A DNA stretch of 64,000 nucleotides from Phaeobacter sp. G2 (GTDB lineage: Bacteria > Pseudomonadota > Alphaproteobacteria > Rhodobacterales > Rhodobacteraceae): the NCBI GenBank assembly GCA_025163595.1, contig CP104100.1, positions 124,001-188,000 of the forward strand, read 5' to 3'. A program made the position numbers and the translations under genes. The notes under the pieces are model-generated. The model saw nothing but the letters and a program-made list of their open reading frames with translations. It did not search any database and had not been told where the DNA came from. Positions 45,338 to 55,666 of the stretch are shown here, in pieces. Within the stretch, counting starts at the first letter, position 1. The number at the start of each line of letters is the position of its first letter.

Positions 45338-46051
45338 ATGCGCCCCTCAAAGAGAGACCTAAATGAAATGCGCGCCGTGTCGATCGAGACCGGCTTTACC
45401 AAACATGCCGAAGGATCCTGCCTGATCAAGATGGGTGATACGCATGTGCTGTGCACCGCCAGCCTGGAACCACGGGTGCCACCCTTCATCAAAGGCTCCG
45501 GTCTGGGCTGGGTCACTGCGGAATACGGCATGCTGCCTCGCGCCACCAATACCCGCATGCGTCGCGAAGCCGCGTCAGGCAAACAGGGTGGCCGCACCGT
45601 TGAAATCCAGCGCCTGATTGGCCGCGCCCTGCGCGCCGGCGTTGACCGGGTGGCCCTGGGTGAGCGCCAGATCACCATCGACTGCGACGTCTTGCAGGCC
45701 GACGGTGGCACCCGCTGCGCCGCGATCACCGGTGGCTGGGTCGCCCTGCGTCTGGCGGTAAATAAGCTGATGAAAGCCGGTGACGTAAAAATTGATCCGC
45801 TGATGGATCCTGTCTCGGCAATTTCCTGCGGAATCTATGCCGGCCAGCCGGTGCTTGATCTGGACTACCCAGAAGATTCTGAGGCCGGCGTTGACGGCAA
45901 CTTTATCATGACTGGTTCTGGTAAACTGATCGAAGTGCAGATGTCTGCCGAGGGCTCAATCTTTTCCCGCGATCAGATGAACCAGCTGATGGATCTGGCC
46001 GAAAAAGGCACCTCCGAGCTGGCAGCCCTGCAAAAGGCAGCCTGCGCATGA
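45338..46051 (+). CDS. rph: Ribonuclease PH
   Basis: A phosphorolytic 3'-exonuclease that trims tRNA precursors. The 237 residues match the family: [39 protein letters not shown] at the start, [56 protein letters not shown], and [14 protein letters not shown] near the end. AGGA stands 7-8 nt before the ATG. It is divergent from hrcA and overlaps rdgB by 4 nt. Confidence 0.97.
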   Translation: MRPSKRDLNEMRAVSIETGFTKHAEGSCLIKMGDTHVLCTASLEPRVPPFIKGSGLGWVTAEYGMLPRATNTRMRREAASGKQGGRTVEIQRLIGRALRAGVDRVALGERQITIDCDVLQADGGTRCAAITGGWVALRLAVNKLMKAGDVKIDPLMDPVSAISCGIYAGQPVLDLDYPEDSEAGVDGNFIMTGSGKLIEVQMSAEGSIFSRDQMNQLMDLAEKGTSELAALQKAACA

Positions 46052-46662
46052 GCCGCAAGTTTGAAGGCGACCAAATTCTGGTCGCCACTCACAACGCAGG
46101 CAAGCTGCAGGAGATCACCGAGATCCTTGCGCCCTTTGGCGTCAAGGTTATCGGCGCAGCCGAGATGAACCTGCCGGAACCGGAAGAAACCGAAGACACC
46201 TTTGTCGGCAATGCCCGGATCAAGGCACATGCGGCAGCACAGGCTACCGGCCTCCCTGCCCTGTCCGACGACAGCGGCATCACCATTGATGCGCTGGATG
46301 GCGCCCCCGGTGTCTATACCGCCGATTGGGCCGAAACCGGCAATGGGCGTGATTTTATGATGGCGATGACTCGCGCCAATGATGAAATCACCGCAAAAGG
46401 CCCCGATGCTCCGCGCAGCGCCCAATTCTGCTGTACTCTGGTTCTGGCATGGCCCGATGGCCATGATGAAGTATTCGAAGGCGTCATGGCCGGCGATCTG
46501 GTCTGGCCCATTCGCGGTGAAGCTGGGTTTGGTTATGACCCGATGTTCATGCCCGAGGGCTATGACGTGACCTGCGCCCAAATGGACAAGGCCGAAAAGA
46601 ACCGTATCAGCCACCGTGGCCGCGCGGTCAGCGCCTTTATCAAAGGCTGTTTTAGTGGATGA
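46048..46662 (+). CDS. rdgB: XTP/dITP pyrophosphatase (RdgB/HAM1)
   Basis: Removes non-canonical purine triphosphates from the nucleotide pool. The 204-residue protein has [18 protein letters not shown] near the start, the metal-binding [32 protein letters not shown] (about residues 52-83), and [12 protein letters not shown], then [17 protein letters not shown] overlap with rph and a few-base overlap with the next gene show a tight operon. Confidence 0.96.
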   Translation: MSRKFEGDQILVATHNAGKLQEITEILAPFGVKVIGAAEMNLPEPEETEDTFVGNARIKAHAAAQATGLPALSDDSGITIDALDGAPGVYTADWAETGNGRDFMMAMTRANDEITAKGPDAPRSAQFCCTLVLAWPDGHDEVFEGVMAGDLVWPIRGEAGFGYDPMFMPEGYDVTCAQMDKAEKNRISHRGRAVSAFIKGCFSG

Positions 46663-47809
46663 TTGGCGACATGGGGGCTTTGGCCTATATGTACATTGGC
46701 CCTTTTGTCAGGCCAAATGCCCCTATTGCGACTTCAACAGTCATGTCACCGCAAATATAGACCAGAAACTATGGGTTAGAGCCTACCTGAGTGAGCTCAA
46801 AAGAGTCTCACAGGGGATGGAGGGCCGGGTTCTTAACTCTATCTTCTTTGGCGGTGGCACCCCCTCGCTGATGAAGCCTGAAACCGTCGCCGCCGTGATT
46901 GAAGGCGCACGTGAAATATGGCCCTTTGCCAATGACATCGAGATCACTCTTGAAGCCAATCCAGGCTCTGTTGAGGCAGGACGTTTTGCCGGCTATCGCG
47001 ACGGCGGCGTCAACCGTATCTCGATGGGCATTCAAGCGCTCAACAATGAGGACCTGCGCCGCCTTGGGCGTATCCATTCCGTGGAGGAGGCCCGCGCCGC
47101 CTTTGACATTGCCCGCACCTGTTTTGACCGGGTCAGCTTTGACCTGATCTATGCGCGTCAGGGACAGGACCTGGCCCATTGGCAGCGCGAACTTTCCCAA
47201 GCCTTGAATATGGCGATTGACCATCTGTCGCTCTATCAGCTCACCATCGAAGAAGGCACCGCCTTTGGCGATCGCTACGCCCGTGGCAAACTGCGCGACC
47301 TGCCCACAGATGACACGGCAGCTGACATGTACCAGGCCACACAAGAAATCTGTTCCGCCCATGGCATGCCCGCCTATGAGATCTCCAACCACGCCCGCCC
47401 TGGTGAGGAATCCCGTCACAACCAGATCTATTGGCGTTATGGCGACTACCTCGGCATTGGTCCGGGGGCCCATGGCCGCGTCACACGCAACGGCCAGCGC
47501 TATGCCACCGAAACCCATCGTGCCCCTGGCGCCTGGCTGAAAGCGGTGGCCGATGGCTCCGGGGAGAGCCTGTGCCAAGCCCTACCCCGTGAAGATACCG
47601 CAATTGAGTACATGATGATGTCGATGCGCCTTGCCGAAGGCATGAACATCCCGCGCTATACGGCACTGTCGGGTCAGGCCCTGCCACAGGACCGCGTTGA
47701 CGACCTTGTTAATCTTGGCATGGTAACTACATCGGATCAGGTAATTCGCGCGACAGATCAGGGCCGCGCAGTCCTGAATGCGGTACTTCGGGAACTTCTG
47801 GTTGATTGA
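46655..47809 (+). CDS. hemW: Radical SAM heme-related protein HemW
   Basis: HemW is a radical SAM protein of the coproporphyrinogen-dehydrogenase-like family now regarded as a heme chaperone. The cluster motif CQAKCPYCDF (residues about 17-24) is a classical CxxxCxxC. FGGGTPSLM, EANPGS and NRISMGIQA follow. I place the start at GTG 46655 ([18 protein letters not shown]), which overlaps the rdgB stop region. The frame is open further up, within rdgB, and those residues are not HemW-like. Length from there is 384 residues, the family norm. Confidence 0.88.
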   Translation: MDDWRHGGFGLYVHWPFCQAKCPYCDFNSHVTANIDQKLWVRAYLSELKRVSQGMEGRVLNSIFFGGGTPSLMKPETVAAVIEGAREIWPFANDIEITLEANPGSVEAGRFAGYRDGGVNRISMGIQALNNEDLRRLGRIHSVEEARAAFDIARTCFDRVSFDLIYARQGQDLAHWQRELSQALNMAIDHLSLYQLTIEEGTAFGDRYARGKLRDLPTDDTAADMYQATQEICSAHGMPAYEISNHARPGEESRHNQIYWRYGDYLGIGPGAHGRVTRNGQRYATETHRAPGAWLKAVADGSGESLCQALPREDTAIEYMMMSMRLAEGMNIPRYTALSGQALPQDRVDDLVNLGMVTTSDQVIRATDQGRAVLNAVLRELLVD

Positions 47810-47833
47810 CCTAATTGAAGTTGGATTAGACAG

Positions 47834-48187
47834 ATGAGATTTCTCTATGCCGCGCTTGGGTTACTGTCACTGGGTCTGGCCGTCATAGGTATCGTGCTGC
47901 CGCTTCTGCCCACCGTGCCTTTTCTTCTGCTGGCGGCCTTCTTCTTTGCCAACTCATCCGAACGCCTGCATTCCTGGTTGATCAACCACCGCACATTTGG
48001 CCCCCTGATCCTGGATTGGAATGAACGTGGCGCCATTCGTCCAGCCGCAAAAAAGGCGGCAACCGTTTCGATTGCCGCCGTTCTGTTGCTATCTCTTATA
48101 TTGGGAGCCCCCTCCCATGTGGTGCTCATCCAGGTTGTCGTCTTGACAGCAGTCCTGACCTTTATCTGGACCCGCCCTGGCGCCTGA
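47834..48187 (+). CDS. YbaN family inner-membrane protein (DUF454)
   Basis: A 117-residue membrane protein with an N-terminal hydrophobic pair (about residues 4-42, GIVLPLLPTVPFLLLAAFFFANSSERLHSWL being the family hallmark) and two hydrophobic segments near the end (about 77-110). The NHRTFGPLILDWNERGAI stretch in the middle is characteristic of DUF454. Function unknown. Its TGA abuts the parB stop on the other strand with no base between them. Confidence 0.88.
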   Translation: MRFLYAALGLLSLGLAVIGIVLPLLPTVPFLLLAAFFFANSSERLHSWLINHRTFGPLILDWNERGAIRPAAKKAATVSIAAVLLLSLILGAPSHVVLIQVVVLTAVLTFIWTRPGA

Positions 48188-49084
48188 CTATTTGCTCAGG
48201 ATGTTACAAATCTCATCCAGCTGATCGAGCGTCTCATAGCTAATGGTGACAGATCCGCTTTCGCCACCTGCCTTGTGATCAATCGACACCTTCATCCGTA
48301 GAATGGCAGAAAGATCGCCCTCTAACGCCTTGGTATCTGCATCCTTATCTGTTGACCGTGGCGACCTGCGCGGAGCCGCAGAAGCCTGAAGCCCGGCGGC
48401 ATCCTTTTTCACCAAAGCTTCCGTAGCCCGGACCGACAACCCGCCTTTGACAATTTTACTCGCCAGTTCAGAGGCATTGTCCGAGGTGATCAAAGCCCGC
48501 GCATGGCCCGCTGACAGTTTACGGTCATTGACCAGGGCGCGCACGTCCTCTGGCAGGTGCAGCAGCCTGACCAAATTGGCAATATGGCTCCGGCTCTTCC
48601 CCAACGCCTCTGCCATGCGTTCCTGCGTATGCCCAAAGCGTTCCATCAGCTGTTTATAGCTCTGGGCTTCTTCCATTGCATTCAGATCAGAGCGCTGGAT
48701 GTTTTCAATGATGGCAACTTCCATCATCTCGACATCGGAATAGTCCCGAATGAGAACCGGAACTTCGTGCAGCTGCGCTGCCTGGGCCGCGCGCCAGCGC
48801 CGCTCACCCGCAACAATTTCATACATGTCGCCATCCCGAGGTCGCACGATCAGGGGCTGCAGGACCCCCTTTTCCTTGATCGACGCCGTTAGATCATCAA
48901 GATCCTCTTGCAGGAATTGACGGCGCGGCTGATCAGGGTTGGCAATCACCTTCTCGATCGGGACCAGAACCTCTGCGTTTCGTGCGGCCTGCACTTCTGT
49001 GCTCACCGGCTCGGAATTCACATCCGCCATCAAGGCAGACAGGCCACGGCCCAATCCGCGGGGTTTGTTTCTTTTCTCTGACAT
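48188..49084 (-). CDS. parB: Chromosome partitioning protein ParB
   Basis: Binds parS and, as a CTP-dependent clamp, spreads on origin-proximal DNA; works with ParA. The 298-residue protein has [41 protein letters not shown] (CTP-binding region with the GERRW motif, about residues 95-110), helix-turn-helix [25 protein letters not shown], and a C-terminal dimer domain after a lysine-rich linker. It is 14 nt downstream of parA. Two perfect parS sites lie within 4.5 kb. Confidence 0.96.
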   Translation of the reverse strand: MSEKRNKPRGLGRGLSALMADVNSEPVSTEVQAARNAEVLVPIEKVIANPDQPRRQFLQEDLDDLTASIKEKGVLQPLIVRPRDGDMYEIVAGERRWRAAQAAQLHEVPVLIRDYSDVEMMEVAIIENIQRSDLNAMEEAQSYKQLMERFGHTQERMAEALGKSRSHIANLVRLLHLPEDVRALVNDRKLSAGHARALITSDNASELASKIVKGGLSVRATEALVKKDAAGLQASAAPRRSPRSTDKDADTKALEGDLSAILRMKVSIDHKAGGESGSVTISYETLDQLDEICNILSK

Positions 49085-49098
49085 TTTCTACTCCGCTC

Positions 49099-49908
49099 TC
49101 AAGCCGCGACTGTTTGGTTATTCGATATCAACTCTTGCGCCAAAGCACGGTACGCCTTTGCCCCTAGGGAGTTGCTATCATAGTTGAGCACTGGCAAAGC
49201 ATAGGACGGGGCCTCGCTGACCCTCACATTGCGCGGGATTTTTGTTTGAAAAACCAGATCGCCCAGATTGTCTCGCGCATCCTGTTCAACCTGCTGCGAC
49301 AAGTTATTGCGACGGTCGAACATCGTCAAAACAACCCCTTCAATCCGAAGATCAGGGTTGGCCGATTGCCGGACTTCCCGAATTGTGAGCAGCAGTTGCG
49401 ATACACCTTCCAGGGCAAAAAATTCACTCTGCAAGGGGATCAGCACCGAATGGGATGCAACCATCGCATTGACGGTCAACAGGTTAAGAGAAGGCGGACA
49501 GTCGATCAGCACATAATCCCAATCGTATTCGTCCATCGCCGTTTGCCGCAACGCATCATGCAGCAAGAAGCTACGCTTTTCATTGGCAAAAAGCTCAATA
49601 TCAGCGGAACTAAGGTCAACAGTCGCAGGAATCACGCAAAGGTCTTCGATTTCTGTAGTACGAATCACTTCATTTAGTGGGGCGTCATCAACCAACAGAT
49701 CATATGTAGTGGCATCTCGATCCGCACTCTCGATGCCCAAGCCGGTGGAAGCATTCCCCTGGGGGTCCAGATCCACCACCAACACTCGCAGTCCTGTCTC
49801 AACCAAAGCGGCCGCGAGGTTGATTGCTGTTGTTGTCTTACCCACCCCGCCCTTTTGATTTGCAACCGCGATAATTCGAGGCCCCTCCGGGCGGGATAAA
49901 TCAGGCAC
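49099..49908 (-). CDS. parA: Chromosome partitioning ATPase ParA
   Basis: A 269-residue Walker-type ATPase. The deviant Walker A is QKGGVGKTTTAINLA (about residues 19-33); VLVVDLDPQGNASTGLG and YVLIDCPPSLNLLTVNAM are the other nucleotide-binding motifs. It drives separation of ParB-parS complexes after replication. The start overlaps the end of rsmG by 8 nt. Gene order rsmG-parA-parB is the standard one beside bacterial origins. Confidence 0.97.
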   Translation of the reverse strand: MPDLSRPEGPRIIAVANQKGGVGKTTTAINLAAALVETGLRVLVVDLDPQGNASTGLGIESADRDATTYDLLVDDAPLNEVIRTTEIEDLCVIPATVDLSSADIELFANEKRSFLLHDALRQTAMDEYDWDYVLIDCPPSLNLLTVNAMVASHSVLIPLQSEFFALEGVSQLLLTIREVRQSANPDLRIEGVVLTMFDRRNNLSQQVEQDARDNLGDLVFQTKIPRNVRVSEAPSYALPVLNYDSNSLGAKAYRALAQELISNNQTVAA

Positions 49909-50521
49909 GAGCGACTCCCTTGATCTTAAGAATAACTGCTTCAGTCTCAGTCAAACTTGTAATTGGTTCAACGTCGAATCGCCATCGCTGAGCTGCCTTA
50001 TCCACTTCTTTTTTCCAGTTCACCCCTTTGGGGAACACAGCTGTACCGTCAACAGCCAGGTGGCGTTGGGAAAATTCAAGAAGAGCATCTAGATCAGCAA
50101 CCGCTCGCGCGGACAGTATGTCTGCATTCTGCTGCACAGCCTGTTCAATTCGCTCGGTCAATACAGAAATTGAAACTCCACATTCCCGCGCTGCAGTTCG
50201 CAGAAAAGCCGATTTTCGCTGATCGCTTTCGATCAACGTAACCTTGGTTTTAGGTGAGCGTTCTGCGGCCATGATGGCGACAACAATTCCCGGGAACCCG
50301 CCGCCGCTGCCGATATCCACCCAGCTCTGACCTGCATCTTCTACGCAGGTGAAGACCTGTACCGAATCTACGATATGCCTCTGCCAGAGATCTGTTAGGC
50401 TGCTTTTGGAGACCAGATTTATTCGCGGGTTCCACTTTAGCAAAACCTCCTCGAATTTTTCTAACCGCTCTATTGTTTCACGTGAAACATTCAACTGATC
50501 TAACAGAGCTCTCTCGCTCAT
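49901..50521 (-). CDS. rsmG: 16S rRNA (guanine-N7) methyltransferase RsmG
   Basis: Methylates G527 of 16S rRNA; loss gives low-level streptomycin resistance. The 206 residues include [21 protein letters not shown] at the start, the SAM motif [16 protein letters not shown] (about residues 70-85) and [14 protein letters not shown]. Its codons for NVSRET form one of the two parS sites. The start overlaps mnmG by 4 nt. Confidence 0.95.
   Translation of the reverse strand: MSERALLDQLNVSRETIERLEKFEEVLLKWNPRINLVSKSSLTDLWQRHIVDSVQVFTCVEDAGQSWVDIGSGGGFPGIVVAIMAAERSPKTKVTLIESDQRKSAFLRTAARECGVSISVLTERIEQAVQQNADILSARAVADLDALLEFSQRHLAVDGTAVFPKGVNWKKEVDKAAQRWRFDVEPITSLTETEAVILKIKGVARA
50474..50489. promoter_or_regulatory. 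parS site in rsmG
   Basis: TGTTTCACGTGAAACA, a perfect 16-bp palindrome and exact match to the universal ParB-binding consensus. It lies within the early codons of rsmG, read there as NVSRET. Confidence 0.95.
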
Positions 50522-52401
50522 CCAAGTTTCTCCTGTGAACGCATATTCTTACGCAACCGCGCCAACACCAGAGCCAGCCCTGCTGGCGTCATCCCATTGA
50601 TACGACTGGCCTTTGCCAAGGTTTCAGGTCTCGCGACGGTCAGTTTCAGTTGTAACTCCGCCGAAAGACCTTCGATAGCTGTATAATCAAAATCATCTGG
50701 GATCACATGGCCTTCGTCACGCTTGACCGCTGCGATCTCTTTCTCCTGACGCGCGATATAGTGCACATATAGCGCGTCTCTCTCCAATTGCCGCATTGTC
50801 TCGACATCTGTATCAGCGAAATCTGGCAGCAAAGGGATGAGATCTTCAAACCCCACATCAGGGAAAGCGAGAATTTCAAAACCTGTTCTCTTGTTCCCGT
50901 CCTGATTGACGTAAATCCCCGCTGCCGAAATCTGCTTTGGTGTGAATACAGCAGCTTCCAGACCGTTTCGGGTGGTTTCCAGACGGTCCAGCTTTTCCGA
51001 AAAGGCTATCCTTCTCTCTTCAGAGATGCACCCTGCCTCTATCGCAAGAGGTGTTAGCCTTTGATCCGCATTATCCGCGCGCAGGGATAGACGGAATTCA
51101 GCCCGCGAGGTAAACATTCGGTAGGGTTCTATAACGCCATGCGTGGTAAGATCATCAACCATGACACCAATGTAGCTGTTGGACCGGCCAAACATTACCG
51201 GCTCTTCATCCCGACATTTAGCGGCAGCACTAAGGCCAGCAACCAAACCTTGCGCAGCTGCTTCCTCATATCCTGTAGTGCCGTTGATCTGCCCCGCTAG
51301 ATATAAACCTGGAACATCTTTAAGCGATAGATCCAAGGAGAGCGCCCGTGGATCAATATAGTCATATTCGATCGCATACCCGGGCTGCAGAATTTCGGCC
51401 TTTTCCAAACCGACAATTGAACGAACGTAATCCGACTGTACATCCACTGGTAGGCTTGTCGAAATTCCGTTTGGATAGACGGTGTGATCCGTCGCCCCCT
51501 CGGGTTCCAAGAAAATCTGATGCGAGGTCTTATCTGCAAATCGGACAATTTTGTCCTCGATTGAAGGGCAGTACCTGGGACCAACACCATCAATATGCCC
51601 GCCATACATGGCTGATCGAGAAAGGTTCTTCCGAATAATGTCGTGGGTTTTTTCATTGGTGTGCGTAATGCCGCAGATAACCTGTTTGGCCGACAACGCC
51701 TTAGTCATAAAGGAGAAGAAGGTGGGATCCTCATCTCCTGGCTGTCCTTCGAGTATATCCCAGTTGATCGTGCGCCCATCCAGGCGCGGTGGCGTGCCGG
51801 TCTTTAGTCGACCCATCGGCAGTTCAAAGCTGTCCAACCGTTCTGCCAGTTTTACGGAAGGTCGATCCCCCATTCGGCCACCAGGCTTTGACACATCGCC
51901 AATATGGATCACCCCCCGTAGGAATGTACCAGTCGTTAGGATTACGAACCTGCTGTGAATTTCACTTCCATCTGACAGGACCACGCCGCCCACTGTAGCG
52001 CCCCGCATCAAAAAATCTGTCGCTTCCCCCTCGATGATCTCAAGGTTTTCTTGGGATTCTGTTCTTTTGAGCATTTCACGACGATAGATACCGCGGTCAG
52101 ATTGCGCACGGGGGCCTTGAACAGCAGGGCCTTTGCGGCGGTTGAGCAGTCTAAACTGAATACCGGCAAGATCAGCTACTTGCCCCATTACGCCATCCAT
52201 CGCGTCAATTTCGCGAACAAGGTGGCCTTTACCCAGGCCACCGATGGCCGGGTTGCAAGACATCACCCCAATACCATCGCGTGTTAATGTGATGAGGGCT
52301 GTACGCGCGCCCATGCGCGCCGAAGCATGGGTTGCCTCGCTTCCTGCGTGACCTCCACCAATGACGACGACATCAAAATCTGAATGTTTCACGTGAAACA
52401 C
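50518..52401 (-). CDS. mnmG: tRNA uridine 5-carboxymethylaminomethyl modification enzyme MnmG
   Basis: With MnmE it modifies wobble U34 of several tRNAs. The 627-residue flavoprotein has the FAD motif [21 protein letters not shown] (about residues 10-30), [19 protein letters not shown], and [13 protein letters not shown]-terminal helical domain ends near [15 protein letters not shown]. The very first codons (MFHVKH) are the second parS site. It follows mnmE by 3 nt and overlaps rsmG. Confidence 0.97.
   Translation of the reverse strand: MFHVKHSDFDVVVIGGGHAGSEATHASARMGARTALITLTRDGIGVMSCNPAIGGLGKGHLVREIDAMDGVMGQVADLAGIQFRLLNRRKGPAVQGPRAQSDRGIYRREMLKRTESQENLEIIEGEATDFLMRGATVGGVVLSDGSEIHSRFVILTTGTFLRGVIHIGDVSKPGGRMGDRPSVKLAERLDSFELPMGRLKTGTPPRLDGRTINWDILEGQPGDEDPTFFSFMTKALSAKQVICGITHTNEKTHDIIRKNLSRSAMYGGHIDGVGPRYCPSIEDKIVRFADKTSHQIFLEPEGATDHTVYPNGISTSLPVDVQSDYVRSIVGLEKAEILQPGYAIEYDYIDPRALSLDLSLKDVPGLYLAGQINGTTGYEEAAAQGLVAGLSAAAKCRDEEPVMFGRSNSYIGVMVDDLTTHGVIEPYRMFTSRAEFRLSLRADNADQRLTPLAIEAGCISEERRIAFSEKLDRLETTRNGLEAAVFTPKQISAAGIYVNQDGNKRTGFEILAFPDVGFEDLIPLLPDFADTDVETMRQLERDALYVHYIARQEKEIAAVKRDEGHVIPDDFDYTAIEGLSAELQLKLTVARPETLAKASRINGMTPAGLALVLARLRKNMRSQEKLG
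52385..52400. promoter_or_regulatory. parS site at the mnmG start
   Basis: TGTTTCACGTGAAACA, a perfect copy of the ParB-binding palindrome. It covers the first codons of mnmG, encoding FHVKH. It lies about 3.3 kb from the predicted origin and 1.9 kb from the other copy. Confidence 0.95.
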
Positions 52402-52404
52402 TCC

Positions 52405-53691
52405 CTATTTTCCAAGACAGAAACTTGAGAAAATCTCATCAAGGAGATTCTCGACGCCAACACGACCCACAAGCATTTCAAGGGATCGAACGGCAGACCG
52501 TATATCTTCAGCGGCAATTTCATAGAACTCCGATCCCCGTTGCAAAACAAGTTGAGCTTCGGTCAAGCTGTGCATTGCGGCAAGCATCATCTCACGGTGA
52601 CGAGTCCGGGTGGCAACGCCAACCTGAGTGGAGCGATCTTTCAATGTATCAGAGATATGGGAAACCAGGCGATCTACGCCCTGCCCTGTCTTCCCGGAAA
52701 TGGCGCTATCCGAGTCCTGCCGCATATCAGCCTTGGGCTGAAGACGGATATCCCCAGGCTTCATTTTCAAATCAATCGCTTCATCCGGTTCTACCAGAAA
52801 AACACGAAGATCTGCCTGTTCAGCGCGTTTGCGGGCAAGCTCAATTCCGATGCCTTCAACGTGATCGTCAGTATCTCTGAGGCCGGCAGTATCCAGAAGT
52901 GTCACCGGTAACCCGCCAAGATCCATTCGGACTTCAATCACATCCCGCGTCGTGCCGGCATATTCTGAAGTGATAGCCGCCTCACGACCTGCTAACATAT
53001 TGAGAAGCGTAGATTTTCCGACGTTTGGCGCACCGATGATTGCAACCTCAAAACCGTCTCGAATGCGCTCTGCAATTTTGACGCCTTCGGTCTCTGCCTG
53101 CAGGTCCTGGGCGACTGCCCTCAGCAGGGCTGTCACCTCAGGAGTGACATCCACAGGGACATCTTCATCGGCAAAATCTATGGTCACCTCAATCAGCGAT
53201 GCTGCCCGGATGAGATCCACCCGCCATCTTTCGGCCAACTGTCCCAGACCACCAGACAGAACCACCTGAGCCTGCTTACGCTGGGCTTCGGTTTCCGCGT
53301 CAATCAGATCTGCCAGGGCTTCGACCTGTGCCAAGTCCAATTTGCCATTTTCCAACGCCCGCCGGGTGAATTCACCAGGCTCTGCCAGACGAAGATCAGG
53401 GGTTTTGGTCAAACGGTCCAGAACTGCCGAAACCACGGCTGTACTGCCGTGGACTTGAAATTCGACAATGTTTTCGCCCGTAAAGCTGGCCGGCGCCGCA
53501 AAGCTAAGAACCAGAGCTTCGTCCAGCTGACTGCCGTCCAAATCCAGAAGGCAGCGCAGCCCCCGCCCTTTTGCAGGCAGAGGATGGTCACAAATCTGAT
53601 TGGCTGCGGTCAGTGCCAGAGGGCCAGAAATGCGAATGACTGAAACTCCAGCCTTCCCCTGTGCGGAGGCCAGTGCAAAGATCGTATCCAT
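52405..53691 (-). CDS. mnmE: tRNA modification GTPase MnmE
   Basis: A 428-residue GTPase partnering MnmG. N-terminal formyl-THF-binding domain ([23 protein letters not shown] start), helical domain, and inserted G domain with [26 protein letters not shown] and a following switch region. The C-terminus is CLGK, the conserved CxGK catalytic end. The G4 motif NKxD is not obvious; QPKADM occupies that position, also seen in related Rhodobacteraceae. It is between rho and mnmG on the same strand. Confidence 0.95.
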   Translation of the reverse strand: MDTIFALASAQGKAGVSVIRISGPLALTAANQICDHPLPAKGRGLRCLLDLDGSQLDEALVLSFAAPASFTGENIVEFQVHGSTAVVSAVLDRLTKTPDLRLAEPGEFTRRALENGKLDLAQVEALADLIDAETEAQRKQAQVVLSGGLGQLAERWRVDLIRAASLIEVTIDFADEDVPVDVTPEVTALLRAVAQDLQAETEGVKIAERIRDGFEVAIIGAPNVGKSTLLNMLAGREAAITSEYAGTTRDVIEVRMDLGGLPVTLLDTAGLRDTDDHVEGIGIELARKRAEQADLRVFLVEPDEAIDLKMKPGDIRLQPKADMRQDSDSAISGKTGQGVDRLVSHISDTLKDRSTQVGVATRTRHREMMLAAMHSLTEAQLVLQRGSEFYEIAAEDIRSAVRSLEMLVGRVGVENLLDEIFSSFCLGK

Positions 53692-53723
53692 CTTGGCCTT
53701 CCTCTTTAACTGGCCTTCGCGCT

Positions 53724-54995
53724 TTAGGTGTTCATCGAATCAAAGAAATCCGCGTTGGATTTGGTTTGCTTCAACTTGCCCAGGAGGAACTCCACAGCGT
53801 CGGTGGTGCCCATCGGGTTGAGGATCCGCCGCAATACAAAGGTCTTGGCCAGATCGGCCTTGTCCACCAAAAGCTCTTCTTTCCGGGTACCGGATTTGAG
53901 AATATCGATGGCAGGATAGACCCGTTTATCGGCAATTTTGCGATCCAGAACCAGTTCAGAGTTACCGGTCCCTTTGAATTCTTCAAAGATCACCTCATCC
54001 ATACGGCTGCCGGTGTCGATCAGTGCGGTCGCGATGATGGTGAGCGAACCACCCTCTTCGATATTCCGGGCTGCACCAAAGAATCGCTTGGGGCGTTGCA
54101 GAGCATTTGCATCCACACCACCTGTCAGAACCTTGCCAGAGGAAGGCACAACGGTGTTGAAGGCCCTACCAAGTCTTGTGATCGAATCAAGCAAGATAAC
54201 TACATCTCGCTTATGTTCGACCAATCGCTTGGCCTTTTCGATCACCATTTCCGACACCGCAACGTGGCGTGTTGCGGGTTCATCAAAGGTAGAGGAGACA
54301 ACCTCGCCTTTGACCGACCGCTGCATATCGGTGACTTCTTCAGGGCGTTCGTCGATTAGCAGAACGATCAAATAACACTCTGGGTGGTTCTGTTCGATCG
54401 AGTTTGCGATGTTCTGCAAAATCATCGTCTTACCGGTGCGTGGCGGCGCCACAATCAACGAACGCTGGCCTTTACCGATAGGCGCAACCAGGTCGATCAC
54501 CCGGGCTGAGCGATCCTTGAGCGTTGGATCTTCGATTTCCATCTTCAGACGCTCATCCGGGTACAGCGGCGTCAGGTTGTCAAAGGCGATCTTGTGACGC
54601 GCTTTTTCAGGATCTTCAAAGTTGATCTTGGTGACGCTGGTCATGGCAAAATAGCGTTCTGCCTCCAGCGGGGCCTTGATCTGGCCTTCGATGGTATCGC
54701 CAGTGCGTAGCGAATGTTTGCGGATCATTTCCGGCGAAACATAAATATCATCCGGACCCGGCAAATAGTTGGCCTCGGGCGAGCGCAGGAAACCGAATCC
54801 ATCCTGCAGCACTTCCAGAACGCCATCACCGCCAATTTCCCAGCCTTCATCTGCGCGTTCACGCAGAATTTGGAACATCATCTCGCCCTTGCGCATGGTC
54901 GAGGCGTTTTCGATCTCTAGCTCCTCCGCCATAGACAGAAGGTTTTTTGGGCTTTGCGCCTTGAGATCAGAAAGATTGAGGGATTCGACGGTCAT
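53724..54995 (-). CDS. rho: Transcription termination factor Rho
   Basis: Hexameric RNA helicase ending transcription. The 423-residue protein has an N-terminal helix bundle, the RNA-binding cold-shock domain ([36 protein letters not shown], about residues 50-85), Walker [11 protein letters not shown] (about 175-184), Walker B-type [12 protein letters not shown] and the R-loop. Complete. The ATG at 54995 (MTVESLNL) is preferred to one two codons upstream because AAGG stands at a normal distance. The upstream 178-bp gap shows only a GC-rich hairpin near 55060-55078. Confidence 0.96.
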   Translation of the reverse strand: MTVESLNLSDLKAQSPKNLLSMAEELEIENASTMRKGEMMFQILRERADEGWEIGGDGVLEVLQDGFGFLRSPEANYLPGPDDIYVSPEMIRKHSLRTGDTIEGQIKAPLEAERYFAMTSVTKINFEDPEKARHKIAFDNLTPLYPDERLKMEIEDPTLKDRSARVIDLVAPIGKGQRSLIVAPPRTGKTMILQNIANSIEQNHPECYLIVLLIDERPEEVTDMQRSVKGEVVSSTFDEPATRHVAVSEMVIEKAKRLVEHKRDVVILLDSITRLGRAFNTVVPSSGKVLTGGVDANALQRPKRFFGAARNIEEGGSLTIIATALIDTGSRMDEVIFEEFKGTGNSELVLDRKIADKRVYPAIDILKSGTRKEELLVDKADLAKTFVLRRILNPMGTTDAVEFLLGKLKQTKSNADFFDSMNT

Positions 54996-55180
54996 TAACA
55001 TATGGCCTTTTTGCCCCGGCTATTTGGGGTGAGCGATTATTATCAAGTTCGGAGAACACGAGGGCCCGGACGGGCCTGTTGGACGCCATACATAGGGGGT
55101 GAGACCTCGTAAGTCAAACCCTCTCACAGAGGCTTAAAGTCGCTCAGAGCCCCGTCCAGAGCGGCTATGGGGCGGTTGTG

Positions 55181-55636
55181 TCAGAACTTGAAGATCACCG
55201 AGATGACAATCACCACCATCAAAAGCGTCGGGACTTCGTTCATCAGGCGGTAGCGTCGCCCAGTGAACCTGTTTTTCCCTGCAGCAAAGTCCCGCTGACG
55301 CATCAAAAGCCAATAGTGGAACCAGGTCATACCAATCACTGCCAGAGCCTTGCTCCAGGGCCACACAGAGCCCCAATCGACCAATCCAGGCGTCGCCGCC
55401 ATGAACAGCCCTGCCCCCCATGTCGCCATCATCGCTGGGCGCATGATGAAACGGTGCAATTTATGTTCCATGGTTACAAAGATCGACAGGCTTTCAGGAA
55501 CCTTCTCAGCCTGCTCCACGTGATACACAAACAGCCGTGGGAGATAGAACAAACCCGCCATCCAGCTGAGCACCGCCATGATGTGCAGCGATTTGGCATA
55601 TGGGTAGAGGGTGAACATCCAGTCTGTCAGGTCCAT
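55181..55636 (-). CDS. hemJ: HemJ-type protoporphyrinogen oxidase
   Basis: Inner-membrane enzyme oxidising protoporphyrinogen IX, the step before hemH. The 151-residue protein has four hydrophobic segments (about residues 15-38, 60-80, 90-112 and 125-148). The key heme-binding His is in AKSLHIMAVLSWMAGLFYLPRLFVYHVE and a conserved Lys/His pair lies in MEHKLHRFIMRPAM. ATG 55636 has a GAGAGAGA tract just upstream; a longer start 10 codons before is less likely. Next to the origin, transcribed away from it. Confidence 0.9.
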   Translation of the reverse strand: MDLTDWMFTLYPYAKSLHIMAVLSWMAGLFYLPRLFVYHVEQAEKVPESLSIFVTMEHKLHRFIMRPAMMATWGAGLFMAATPGLVDWGSVWPWSKALAVIGMTWFHYWLLMRQRDFAAGKNRFTGRRYRLMNEVPTLLMVVIVISVIFKF

Positions 55637-55666
55637 CGGTCTCTCTCTCACGCTTAGATGGTCCAC

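Noticed and set aside
45196..45729. Long N-terminal extension of hrcA
   Set aside because: It runs through the hrcA promoter and antisense to rph; the family length and promoter position place the start near 45195.
52405..53691. Missing canonical NKxD in MnmE as a sign of a dead GTPase
   Set aside because: The P-loop, DTAG and the C-terminal CxGK are intact and related alphaproteobacterial MnmE proteins also differ there, so loss of function is not supported.
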